Shown here one piece after another: positions 1 to 12,200 of a stretch of 64,000 nt of DNA. The translations under genes and the position numbers were made by a program. Origin of the DNA: Silene conica (taxonomy: Eukaryota > Streptophyta > Magnoliopsida > Caryophyllales > Caryophyllaceae); the NCBI GenBank assembly GCA_029255685.2, contig CM055314.2, positions 6,342,399-6,406,398 on the forward strand, given 5' to 3'. Every line of letters starts with the position of its first letter. The first letter of the stretch is position 1. The notes under the pieces were generated by a model, which saw nothing but the letters and a program-made list of their open reading frames with translations, was not told the origin of the DNA and searched no databases.

Positions 1-521
1 ACAATAATGCCGTCATTTTTTAAAATCTAATTTATAAAAGCAACGACCACAGAGCTGATGTGTCGCTCTGTGGTTTAAAGTACATTATTTTTTATTTTTC
101 TTAGTAGGCCCCACAATGTCCCCCACTACTCTCGCATATTTTTTGCTTTTATATAGAGAATTCGTAATACAACAATCACGCTGAACCGTCGTGTGGTCAT
201 ATTAGATATTTAAAAGCAACCTACTAATTTTATTGATATCATATAAACGAAATAAATGAATAAAATTAAAATTTAGGAGTACATAATTATTAAGTAAATA
301 AATAATAATTTTGTATAGAAAACTAAGAAATCTTTTAAACTGATAAAATAATAATAAAAAAATTTAGATATGTGATGAGTATCATATTCGAGGGTAATGA
401 TTAGTCATGGAGTATAATATCCGAAAGAGTGATAGTTGATTGATAGTTGAGAGGCTTGAAAGAGAGTAAATATAGTGTCGGGATTTTTTACAAGATTTTA
501 TATGCACATAAAGGTAAAATA

Positions 522-807
522 CTCCCTCCTACCCATTTATAATGTCCTATTGTACATTTTCGTCTATTCATCAAAGTGTCCGATTGTCATTTTTTAGTAA
601 ATTTTTTACCAATTTTTTTACCATTCTATCCTTTTTAATTTTCATTTATTATTCACTCACCCACCCATTACCCTACTTACTTTATACAAATCATAACACA
701 CCCTCTCCCATCTACATACCCCTACTCAACCAAAATATTAAACAACTAATATATCATAAATTTTGTCCTTTCATCACAATGGGACATTATAAATGGGTAG
801 GAGGGAG
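522..807. mobile_element. Stowaway-like MITE
   Basis: A 286-bp element starts with CTCCCTCCTACCC and ends with the reverse complement GGGTAGGAGGGAG. The inverted repeats extend about 28 bp (522-549 against 780-807). It is flanked by TA on both sides (520-521, 808-809), the target duplication of Stowaway/Tc1-mariner MITEs. The reading frame that runs through it looks accidental. Confidence 0.9.
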
Positions 808-822
808 TATGACTTATTTGGA

Positions 823-1642
823 GGTGGGTCGTGTAGTTTATGAAGTACGAACTAATATTGAATTCATTTTAACCCGTTGTTGAAAACAAATTTACACGCG
901 TACTACTCGATATTTACAAGTTCTTATTTAACACGGGTGTATCTGTCTTTAGTTTAGGACGTGTTAGGTAATATGTGTGAGATAAAAACGTGATCATATT
1001 TGACCGGTTTAATTTTTATGTTAAGATTGATACCTTCGTCTTAAGGGAGATTAGCCTATTATTTTTTGCATGGATTATATTACTTTTCACATAGTAAAAG
1101 TTTGGGACGGAGATAGTATTTGGTAATTATTTTATTTTATGGAGTAATTGTTTGTTCAGGTATTGATAAATATGAATTATTATTTACAATCTTTTTAACG
1201 ATAATTATTCATGTAATTTTTCTAACACATGAAAACAAATAATATTTCTTATGTAGTACATGTTAATGAGATTTTTTAAGTATTTTTCTAACACCTTATA
1301 ATATATCTTTATATGATAATTTATTGGGTTTAAATATATAATAAATTGATTAAATCATTTTAAAGGTGCACAAGTCTATTCTAAATTTGTTCCCTTTACT
1401 AAGTAACATTTTATACTAAATGAAAATTGAGTTAGAATTTGCATTTTAGGATATTACGGGTCAAAAGTTTCATTTTGCCATGTGCACGGGTGTAATTAAA
1501 TGAAAAAACAGGTTAAGAATTTGTAATTTCACTAATTCTATGATAATTTCCGCAAGAATAATTTTGTTTTATCTATATAAGTTAGCATTTTTTTAGGACG
1601 ACGCCTAAGTAGAAATTCAAATTTAGTTGACAAGAATGCCTA
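823..1642. other. Gene-free AT-rich stretch
   Basis: Sequence right of the Stowaway element up to the Helitron-like region. I see no gene, RNA or well-bounded repeat in it; the same holds for 1-521. Confidence 0.5.
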
Positions 1643-2271
1643 TCTACTATATAATAATTACTCGACCAATTAACACTATTATATCATTTTATACTAATTG
1701 CAAGTAAAATTTTAAAATGAAATTCATAATTTTTTTAATTAATCAATTATTACATTGGCCAATTAAATTGTCAAATAACAACTAGGAGGAATTTTATTAC
1801 TTTAAAACTTAATTTACATTTACAACTTTTATAATAACTTGTTAAATAACATACCCCTGCAATTTGCACGGGTTTAAAACTACACTAACTAGGTAAAATA
1901 TGACCTTATTTTTAATTGCACGGGTTTAAAACTACACTAACTAGGTAAAATATGACCTTATTTAAAAAAAAACATTATATTAACGACATTTTTTTTACAA
2001 TATTTTAACGGAATTACTTTTTCACATACGAACTTTACTCTTTCACATACACTTTTTCATTAATTTTCCATATAATACCCTTTTCTTAAACCTAAACTAC
2101 ATGATAACTTTTTCCTTCAAATCAAATCAAATTGTTTAGTATGTTTTTGGCCCTGCTTTTCAACTGTTTTTTCAACCAAAGAAATAGAAACTGGGTCAAA
2201 CACTACTTTTTCAAAAACTAAAAACTACTTTTATTAAACAAAAATTCTAAAACTGACCCCTAAAAACACCT

Positions 2272-2306
2272 AGAAACAGAAGTAACAATTTGTTACTTCT
2301 GTTTCT
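2272..2306. repeat. Near-perfect palindrome in a foldback region
   Basis: AGAAACAGAAGTAACA is followed by ATT and then by its own reverse complement, making a 16-bp stem with a 3-nt loop. It sits in the middle of an AT-rich stretch (about 2150-2500) that looks like a degenerate MITE. Confidence 0.6.
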
Positions 2307-3241
2307 CCTTTCACGTTGATCTTAAGTTATTTGAGCGCCAAAATCCAAAAACAATTGATAGAAACTAGTTAGGCCAAACACGATAAAACTGATAAAAATA
2401 GTTTTTTAAAAATTTTGGCCAAACATGAACAATTTTATCAGGAACTAGTTTTCAAAAAACTCCTTTACAAAAGTAAAACTTCTTTTCCATAAACAATGTC
2501 AAACATGCACTTAAAAACTTGAATAATTAGGGTTCTAAAATCAGATATGGATTAATTACTTACAAAGATGACAATCTTAAATAAGAGTAATTAACTATTA
2601 TAATTATAACAAGTTAATTTGTAGGCAATCAATCATGATCTGATAGCCATGCGAAAAGGCCAAAATTCCAATGACGAATTAGCAACATGAACCCCTCGAT
2701 TATTGAATTATTTCATAAATAAATTATCACAAATAAAGTCTAAAGCAAATTAAGTAATTGCATCTGTATGTGATTATAGCCATTATGCGCTATATTGATT
2801 GGCTGATTGCAATACTGGTTCCCACCGGCCACCACACGCGAGATGGATTGGATGTGGGTGAGCGCAGGTTGAAATATAAAGCTTCTACCCCAACCTCTGT
2901 AGATCCGCAGGGATAGACAGGGTAAGGAAGAAGTTGTTCGGGTTGTCAAATTGGCTCCAACTACGACAAGAGGCTAAGGGGCCTTTCCGAACGAAACCTA
3001 GTCTCGCTAACAACGTCGACTCTATACTCTTTTCAATGTTTATTTGTCGGTGATGCTGACATCGCGATCGGCCAGAGTGAGTGAGTCATCACAAAACCAT
3101 GATGTTGAGATCGTGGTTGGCCAGAGTGAAGTCGGTGGGTGACTTGATTGATCAGAGGATTAAAGAGCGGTGGGATTGGTGGTGAAGCGAATAAGGAAGG
3201 GAAAAAAAACCGATTGTGGGAGGAATTGAAAAAAAAATGAC

Positions 3242-3355
3242 AAGGATAAAATTGTAAAAAACGTATGTGAAAGAGTAAAATCCGTATGTGAAAATGATAA
3301 GGATAAAATTGTAAAAAACGTATGTGAAAGAGTAAAATCCGTATGTGAAAAAGTA
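3242..3355. repeat. 57-bp tandem duplication
   Basis: Two consecutive near-identical units of 57 bp start at 3242 and 3299. Each contains the phrase GTATGTGAAAGAGTAAAATCC. Reverse-complement versions of this phrase occur near 2010-2060, so the duplicated unit belongs to one arm of an inverted repeat inside the Helitron-like region. Confidence 0.75.
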
Positions 3356-3647
3356 AGTCCCTATTTTAAAGTGTAAGCCCGTGCAATTTGCACGGGCATA
3401 AGACTAGTAACATGATTAATTTGATCAACCGTGTTTAACTGTCGACAACAATAGCAACAATATTACCCGATATTTTAACGACTTCCGCATATTTTACTTA
3501 ATTATCAAACAAAGAGATATTAGCAAAAAAAATAAAATGTCCAATCTAATGAAAACAAGATTTGGTGTGAATTAGTTATCCTCGGTCTAAAGCACCTCAA
3601 TATTCACTGCGTTGATGAATGAGGGATTGAGGGGTATGACTTATGAG

Positions 3648-4701
3648 TAGACCTGTCAAACAGGTCGAACGGGCGGGTTGCGGGTCGGGTAGATACGGGT
3701 TCGGGTAAAATACGGGTCGGGTGTATTTCGGGTCGGGTAAAATACGGGTCAAGTCTATACGGGTTCCGGGTCGGGTTCGGGTAAAAATACGGGTCAATCA
3801 ACATCTTTTCCTCGCATTTTTTAAAACTTCTTTTATATCGTAATTCCTACCCTTTATACGTTTTTTATCCTCTTGCTCGTCTTAGTTAACTTAATTGTCA
3901 CCATTTTTGCCCTCACCACCAACATCATCATTGTTATCCTCATCATCATCCTTACTAACTCGCTAAGTACGATAATGAGACTCAAATAAGATAACAATGA
4001 TGACGTGACATGTGATCTGAGGTGGAAGTGTTGACGTGAAGTGCGGTTCAGTTAGACGTAATACGGTAAAAGTGACGGTATGATACATATTTTGAGGTGA
4101 TGATATGGCATGTGGTCCTAGGCAATTATGTGGAATGAGGTGTAAGAAATGGTGTGACACACATTTCGATGTAATGACGTGACATGTGGTACGTCGAAAT
4201 AATGAGGTGACAGTGCTAACGTGCAATGTAACTTGACGTACTACACTAAAAGTGACGACGTAACACACACTTCGATGTGATGACGTGGCATGTCGTTCGA
4301 GGTGATGAGTTGGCGCTGCTGACGTGGAATGCAATTCGTCGTACTACGGTGAAAGTGACGGTGTGACACACACTTTGAGGTGATGACGTGGCACGTTGTT
4401 TGAGGTGATGACTTGGCATGCTGTTTGAGGTGATGATGTGACATACCGCATATATTTACATATTTCTCCTCAAAAATTTATAAGTCATCAATACTTATAT
4501 GACATTGTATATTTTAAAAATGATATATTGTCTTGACCCAACGGTCAACCCGCTGCGGGTCGGGTTTTGACCCGCTGTTTACGGGTCAAAACGGGTTCGG
4601 GTATCTTTCGGGTTCGGGTTGAAAAAACCGGGTCATTTACGGGTTATTTACGGGTCGGGTTACGGTCGGTTTACGGGTCGGGTCAGGTTTTGACAGGTCT
4701 A
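3648..4701. mobile_element. hAT-like non-autonomous element with internal minisatellites
   Basis: The terminal inverted repeats are TAGACCTGTCAAA (3648-3660) and TTTGACAGGTCTA (4689-4701). The flanks carry an 8-bp duplication CTTATGAG (3640-3647 and 4702-4709), as expected of hAT elements. Both subterminal regions are arrays of CGGGTCGGGT-type repeats. The middle (about 4000-4445) is a degenerate array built on GAGGTGATGACGTGGCA. The open frames here are read from repeats and should not be called genes. Confidence 0.85.
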
Positions 4702-5230
4702 CTTATGAGGATACAAATTTACACATGCTTAAATCCTTACGTTACTCCTTTTCCAAAACACATAAAAATAAAAACTAATTTTAAAAGAATTACCTAAAAA
4801 AGGTGTCTTGTAACGTGGTGTACCAGTACCACATAATGCCTGACTCGACTTCGTGGATCGACATCTAGCAATTCAGCATGACGCATATATCTCATCGCGG
4901 GAGATTAACACCTCAACTTCCTCAACCCGGTCCAAACACTACTAAAAATATGAAGACCCGACACTGGCCTGCTACTCCGTAGACTCCGTAGGTCAGACTA
5001 ATGCTAGACAAAATTGGCCCAACACAGCCCCATCCTCATTTATTGTTGTGCTTGTGTTGTCGACACTCGACAGACTCGACACTTAGTGTGACCCAATCCA
5101 TCCCAGACTCCCTATAGTCGCGTTATATCATTATACAAACCATCTAACAAGTTACTTCGTATTTTTCTTTATTTAACCTTTTGATGTAAAACATTTATTG
5201 TTACCGAATGAGCATTATAAAATCAATTGG

Positions 5231-5404
5231 TCTTGCTTGTGACGGGTCGGGTGGAGAGACGGATAATGACACTCACAAAACGAATAGGGGACAAGGTGGG
5301 GCACCCATGTGCTTCCCCCTCTCCTCTAAATGGGCATTTTGCGAGACAAAATGGTATCCGTCTTCTCATTGTGACGGATACCCCGTCTACAATGAGAATT
5401 TGTG
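5231..5404 (+). repeat. Dispersed MITE-like repeat (TCTTGCTTGTGACGG family)
   Basis: The segment begins TCTTGCTTGTGACGGGTCGG and ends near ATGAGAATTTGTG, with repeated GACGGATA phrases inside. A related copy lies in the opposite orientation at 48261-48451, and degenerate pieces are seen near 35260-35310, 38630-38765 and 52360-52410. Exact ends and superfamily are not clear. The two overlapping small open frames here look non-coding. Confidence 0.55.
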
Positions 5405-5994
5405 CTATAAAATAGAAACGAGGTTATTCATAATTAACCGAAAAATCCAAGAGCGACTCACTCCCTCCGACCTCAAACAAAGCTGATTTAAACAATTACC
5501 GAAATTTTCAAATATCCCAACTCGTTTCACATCCGATCCATTCCGTATCAAAAACTATTCATTTGCCTTAGTATTGAAGAAAAGAATTCTTGAACCAAAA
5601 ACTATGTACTCAACTTCCATATATATGAATTGATTAATCTAAACTTAAAAGTATAATTAGCTCATAATTAGGTGATGGCAAATTGCAAAACCTTCCATTA
5701 AAATTCAAGCAAAACCTTAAACACTTCCTTCAATCCTCCACTTCCCAACAACTTGGAAATCCTCAAACTAAATTCCCAGTATTTTTTTCCATCCATTTTT
5801 TAAGGAAAAGATCCGACAGCAACGTGACAAAAAACACATTTTTTTTATTAAAAAATACATTAGACAAGGTTGGTTTAAGTTTTACTGATCTTACCCAACT
5901 CAAATCCTGACTACACGAGGGATTAAAAATGTTGGGTCCCGTCTTTTTCGTAGACTTCAATTGTAATTCTTGTTAATTTACTTTAATGTTAAAA

Positions 5995-6075
5995 CTTGTT
6001 CTATAAATGAGTAAATTCCCAGGTTGTTGCTTCCCACGTCGAGTTCATAAACATCACAAAATCAAACTATTTCAG
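5995..6075 (+). promoter_or_regulatory. Putative TATA box and 5' non-coding exon of xylanase copy 1
   Basis: TATAAAT lies at 6002-6008. About 70 bp downstream the sequence ends in TTTCAG followed by GTAATT, a plausible splice donor at 6076. The same tract is found upstream of copy 2, ending at 16099, so a 5' non-coding exon is likely in both. The TATAAAT itself has no counterpart in the copy 2 alignment. The transcription start is inferred, not seen. Confidence 0.5.
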
Positions 6076-6217
6076 GTAATTTTTTTGATTAATTAGTTAT
6101 TAATTATTAGTTATTTGCAACTAATTTTTAAAAAGATAGTTTTTTTGACTAATTGAATTCATAATATTTGGTGGGTTTGTGTTAATTTAGGAGTTGCCAA
6201 AAAGATCTGAGCAAAAT

Positions 6218-9200
6218 ATGGAGTGTACATTGGAGAATAATGCTGATATGGTTAATGTTGATGAGGTAATTGTGTGAGTTTCTGTTGAAATTTACATGTA
6301 ATTTTTGTGTTATGGGATTCCGTTAGTCTTGCGTGAGACGGTTTTATAATAATTAATGTAAGGTCGCCTTACACAAGCATTGGGACTTGGGTTTTGCATT
6401 GTTTGATGGGGGAGAAGACGGTCTTACACAAGTATATTGTAAAACGGATTCTTTTTAGTTACTTTCCTTTTGCATTGGATTTGTTTTACATAAAAACTGT
6501 GTGAAATTGTCTTACAAGAGACTTAAGACTCGTTTGGTTGCCCATGAATTGGAAAATCCCATGATTTGGAAAAAATGAAGAGGTTTGCTTACTCCAAATC
6601 ATGGGATTTTCTTTTTCCTAGGAATTTCCAACTCCTCCATTATGGAGGAATTTGATTACCTAGGGCCCCTAGGTGGAATTGGCCAATTCGCGTGTTTTGC
6701 AAAATCATGGAAAATTAATTCCCGTATGGCAACCAAACGAGGCCTAAATGTGTTTGTTTTTACCAATGTGGTTTGTGGAAGGTTGGATTGTTGGTTGTTG
6801 AGTGTTTCTTTTCAGTTGTTGTTCATCTGTGACTTTTCTAGGGTTTTGGTGTTTAGTGTGCTTTCGCGTGATAGAGCATTGCATTTGTACATAGCGACTT
6901 AGCGTAGCTGATAAAGTTATTGAGGGATGACAAATGATGTTTGGTTTGAAACATGTTAGCCTTGTAACTGTTCTTAAGGCCTCAGTTATGCCAAAAAGCT
7001 TAGCCGAACACTAGTTTGATGAACTTGGAGGTTCAGTTGGCTCGGATGGAGGGTATTGTGTTGTTGGTTCATGGTTCATGATTCATGATGATGATGATGG
7101 TAAGGCCGTTTGATTGTAAGAGTGATCATTGGCGAAGGAGAGGGGCAAACGGCCCTTTGAAACTCCCAGCTCTCTCCTTGCCTCATACTTAAACTAATGA
7201 TTATATGAGGGTATTGTGTTGAAAACGACTTCAACCTACATAAATGTATGTGACAGTGCCACATTGATTAGGGAGGAGGTATTTTGTCACTTAAAAAACT
7301 ACACCGTAAAGAGTTAGTTCACCCGTTGTCAATTTATGTGGCAGACTATCTTTCTGCGTGAGGGCGAGCCAAACCTGTTTTATGTGGCGTTTCACTGAAT
7401 GGATGCAATATTTCTCCCGAGTTTAGTGCACTGGTTTGGTTAGGTATTATAACCGTTGCAACGGTTCTACATTTGCTTGTTTAGCAGTGATAGAATGAGA
7501 CTCGAATGTGATTGTGAACTCGAATTGAAAAGCAGTGAACTGTTACCAAGAAGAGCTATAAACTGTCGTTTCTGATGTATATTCCCTGCCTACTCAGTTT
7601 TAAATTGACGCGGTTGAGACTTGAGATCTGATATAGGTACGATAAGTTTGGAATTGTGTTTAGTATTTACTAGCTTTTATACATTCTGATGACAGAATCT
7701 GAAAGGAAATATGGGTCATCCAAGCAGTGAAGTTGCTGAAAACATCATAATGAACCATGACTTCTGCCAAGGCCTGCATTTGTGGCATGCTAATAACTGC
7801 AACGCATTGGCAATCTCGTCTGAGTCAGAAAATACTGAGGGAACGTCAACTAGCTTTACTGGTGGATATGCAAAAGTTACGGGTAGGAGAGAATGTTGGC
7901 AAGGATTGGAACAAGATATTACAAGCAAAGTCAGTCCAGGTTTAACATACAATGTTTCTGCAAGTGTGGGAGTGTCGGGACATCACAGGCCGTCCAATGT
8001 CCAAGCGACGGTGAAACTAGAGTACAGAGAAAGTGAGACAAAATATCTGTTTATTGAAAGGTACTGCCTTTTCCATGCAAATGTCTTTCCTGATCTTGGT
8101 TTTTGTTTGTTTTCTCGTTTATGGCACTACCGATATATATTATAGGTGGTTAGTTATTGAAATTGTTTTTTCCGTAATTGAGGAGTCTAGTTGAACTAGG
8201 TAGGTCTTAGTCTCTTTGATTACATTAGTATGAGACCGTTTCAGAAGAGACTAGATGTCTTTTTTATGGAAGGAACCATCTCATATAGATCTAACTATTG
8301 GAAGATGCACGCTGATATATTTGCAGGGTTCAGGTTTCAGATAAGTGGGAGACCCTGAAAGGAAAATTTACGCTCTCTACAATGCCTGACCGTGTTGTGT
8401 TCTATTTGGAAGGGCCTGATCCTGGCGTAGACCTGTTTATACAATCAGTTGTCGTTTCCTGCTCTAGCCCTGCTGTATGTAAATGGTTTCTGCTGTCCTC
8501 GATCTTTTAGTAATGCTGTTCGGAGTATACTAGTCCAAATTTACATTCCCTCCCAAATAGTGTAATTTTTTCTAGGTCGCTAGTCACTGGTAATGGGGTA
8601 TCGTTGGTGTTACTCCCTCCGTTCAATCCAATTCCATACATTTAGAAGTATATGTGACGTATGTATTAAGCAAATGTATGGAATTGGATTGAAAGGACCG
8701 TTTATTCTTTACAGGGTTGGTTTTCAATTTTCTGACCGAACATTTTGTTGTTGACTTGCTAGAATGCAAAGCCAAGCAAAGATGATGGAAACGATAATAT
8801 AATTATAAACCCAGCATTCGAGGATGGTTTAAATAACTGGACAGGAAGAGGATGCAAAATTATGTTGCAGGACTCGATGGCAGACGGAAAGATTGTTCCA
8901 CAGTCTGGTAAGGTCTTTGCTTCAGCAACGGAGCGTACCCAAACTTGGAGTGGAATTCAACAAGATATCACAGGAAGGGTAAAGAGAAAACTGGCATACG
9001 ATGTTACTGCTACTGTGCGCATATTTGGTAACAATGTCAACAGCGCAAATGTTCAAGCCACTCTTTGGGCTAAAACACCAGATAACCGTGAGCAGTATAT
9101 TGGTATTTCAAAGTGAGTTTTTGTTGATCTTTCAATGTTTAATGCACTAGTCTTTTCCTACATGTTTGTCACTCGAGCGTCTCTTTGATGTCTCTGTTAG

Positions 9201-12200
9201 AAGAGTTTGATAGCTAAGTTTCGGTTACAAATGTCATATTTACATCCTTGAGAGTCGTTCTAGAAACGGGTAACATAGGTTATTGCGGTGGGATTATTTA
9301 TTTGTTGGTCCTGCAATGAATCTTACAAGAATAATGTGATAGATGAACCATCTCAACCAAAACCTTAAGGTGATGGTTCAGGCCAAATGCCCCCCATACC
9401 GTGTGCTGGGTTTCCACTTCGTGTTTTTGAGGGGTTTTGAGGTTGCCAAGATTCGAACCCGTGACCTTCGGTCACACTGGCTCTGATACCATGATAGATG
9501 AACCATCTCAACCAAAACCTTAAGGTGATGATTGAGGCCCAACTATTTTTAATATTCCTATTATAATGCGCGTATGGAACAAAGAAAAAACATATTAATC
9601 GGATTTGGAAGATTTGATTGTTTGATGGATTTTGGTTCTATTAATAGCATTCCACATTTTTTTCGTGCACTTCTGGAGTGAATGTGTAATATTCAAGTCG
9701 AAAAACGTGCTGCAGTGTCCAGGCAACAGACAAAGAGTGGACAGTGCTCCAAGGCAAGTTCCTCATTAATGGCAATCCATCAAGCATAGTAGTGTATCTT
9801 GAAGGACCTCCTGCTGGCACTGATATCCTTCTTAACAGTTTCATTATCAGGCACGCGCAGAAAACTCCACCTTCTCCTCCACCAGTCATGCAGGTCAGCA
9901 GATTACTTCTTACCGTAAAATTTACATAATTTCGGCATAAGATATTAAAGAAAGTACCTTGTCCATCACCAAGTAGTTTCGAGTTTCATGGACTGAACTA
10001 CCACAGTGCCTCAAATGGCTTCCACCAGTGGCAGCAGGTTAAGGGCGTTCGGATGTGTAAGCCTTACTCTTATAGTAGAGACACTGATCCCGGATGTTGC
10101 GTTATGAACCATCATATTGTAAAGCAGAAGAGTATATAGTCTTTGGCCGCTTTGAACATGGATTCGAGATTGAAGTTTCTAATACAATTTACGATCTTTC
10201 TGTTTCTGCAGAATGCAGCATTTGGAGTCAATATAATCCAGAACAGTGAGCTAAGTAATGGGACTAACGGCTGGTTTCCTCTCGGAAACTGCACACTAAG
10301 TGTTGCATCTGGTTCTCCACACATTCTTCCTCCCATGGCAAAGGACTCGCTAGGACCTCACGAGCCTCTAAGCGGACGCTACATTCTTACCACGAACCGT
10401 ACACAAAATTGGATGGGTCCTGCACAGATGATAACTGACAAGGTGGAGCTCTTTCTAACTTATCAGGTATCAGCGTGGGTCAGAGTTGGTTCAACCACTT
10501 CAGGGCCACAGAATGTGAACGTTGCTGTTAGTGTGGATGGTCAATGGGTCAATGGAGGTGAAGCGGAGATTGAAGATGATCGATGGCACGAGGTTGGCGG
10601 TTCTTTTCGGATTGAGAAACAACCGACAAAGGTTATGGTTTACATACAGGGTCCTGGTTCAGGAGTAGACTTAATGCTTGGTGGTCTTCAAATTTTCGCT
10701 GTTGATCGACAAGCCAGGTTCAGATCCTTGAGGAAGCAGATTGATAAGGTACATTCTCGGATTCATGGTTTTATAGTGTCCTGTTTTTTTCTTTGATTGA
10801 AACAATTTTTATTTTTATTAGCCGCTATAATACTCAGACTCGAAGTGAAATATCCGACATGACTCATGAGCTAGGTAGCACCAAAACGGACACGAACACG
10901 GACACGACACGGACACGGGACACGGCATCCCATGAAAAGTAGGACACGGGACACGGGACACGGCATTTAAATATAATAAAATATATATTTTATGGTTATA
11001 AATAACGTATAATTTTATTTTTATCATGTATTTGAAGCTAAATCTAAAAAAAGTAAAGGTACAATTCGACCTTTATTATAAACTAATTCTCATTTTTCCA
11101 CCCAAATTCATCTTTTAATAGATTTTTTTAAAATTTTATTCCTCGTCTAAATTATAATATGTTTAGCCATGTGTCCAATGAGTGTCGGGTGTCCGAGTGT
11201 CGGACACGGAACGGCTAATTAGGAGAAGTGTCCGTGCTACCTAGCTCATGAGTGCCTGTTCAAATATCAGAGTCCTTTATCGATCCCTTTTTATTTATTC
11301 CATCATAATCCCGTGCTAAAAGTATAGTTAACACAATACCCACAAATATATTAAACAATGTGGATAACATATTAATTGGATAATTGGATTAAATTCTTAC
11401 CCGCAACATAGTGCGCTCATTTGAACCCAAAAAAAGTTTAATTCTGCTGTATATGTGCGGCAGATACGCAAGCGAGACGTGGTATTGAAGTTCACTGAGG
11501 GAAGTACACTTGGGTCCTTTGTGAAAGTACGACAAACAAACAACAGCTTCCCTTTCGGGTCCTGCATAAACAGAACAAACATAGACAATGAAGACTTCGT
11601 AGCCTTCTTTCTGAAACACTTCAACTGGGCTGTGTTCGGGAATGAACTAAAGTGGTACTGGACGGAGTCGCAGCAAGGGAATTTCAACTACAGGGATGCA
11701 GATGATATGTTGGATTTATGTCTGAAGAACAACATTCAAACTCGAGGTCATTGCATCTTCTGGGATGTCGATGACACAGTCCAATACTGGATCAAATCCC
11801 TCAATAAAACTGATCTAGCTACAGCAGTCGACAATCGTCTTAATGGCCTTCTTAATCGCTACAAAGGGAAGTTCAAGCATTATGATGTCAACAATGAGAT
11901 GTTGCATGGATCATTTTATCAAGACCATTTAGGTAAGACTGTACAAGTAAATCTTCTATCTGAGTAATCTTATTAGGAATATTAATAATAGTTGGGCTTC
12001 AACCATCACCGACCGGGTTCGAATCCTGGCAACCTCAAAACCCCTCAAAAACACGAAGTGGAAACCCAGCACACGGTATGGGGGAGCCTGTGCAAACTAA
12101 CCACTCTTCAGGCTCAACGGGCATTTGAGTGAGGGAGCGTATTAGGAATATTAATAATAGTTGGGCCTCAACCATCACCTTAAGATTTTGGTTGAGATGG

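Larger units (their letters stand above)
1643..3407 (+). mobile_element. Helitron-like non-autonomous element (boundaries tentative)
   Basis: The right end has the hairpin CCCGTGCAATTTGCACGGG (3378-3396) followed after a few bases by CTAG and a flanking T (3404-3408), the usual Helitron 3' terminus. A possible 5' end, TCTACTATATAATA, starts at 1643 after an A. Inside are a second hairpin of the same type near 1855-1878, a 51-bp direct repeat near 1868-1963 and outward inverted repeats near 1990-2060 and 3240-3360. No Rep/helicase coding is seen. The 5' end is uncertain, and the element could instead be two overlapping units. Confidence 0.45.

Noticed and set aside
542-883. 113-codon open frame
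   Set aside because: It runs through the Stowaway element and has no recognisable protein; base composition is AT-rich and repeat-like.
2740-2949. Minus-strand frame in the left repeat region
   Set aside because: Low-copy-looking sequence, but no domain or homologous motif; inside the Helitron-like region it could be captured filler. Not supported as a gene.
3963-4444. Overlapping minus-strand frames rich in Thr, Ser, Cys and His
   Set aside because: They are translations of the GAGGTGATGACGTGGCA minisatellite within the hAT-like element.
5208-5486. 92-codon frame
   Set aside because: Lies in a dispersed MITE-like repeat with copies elsewhere; no conserved domain seen.
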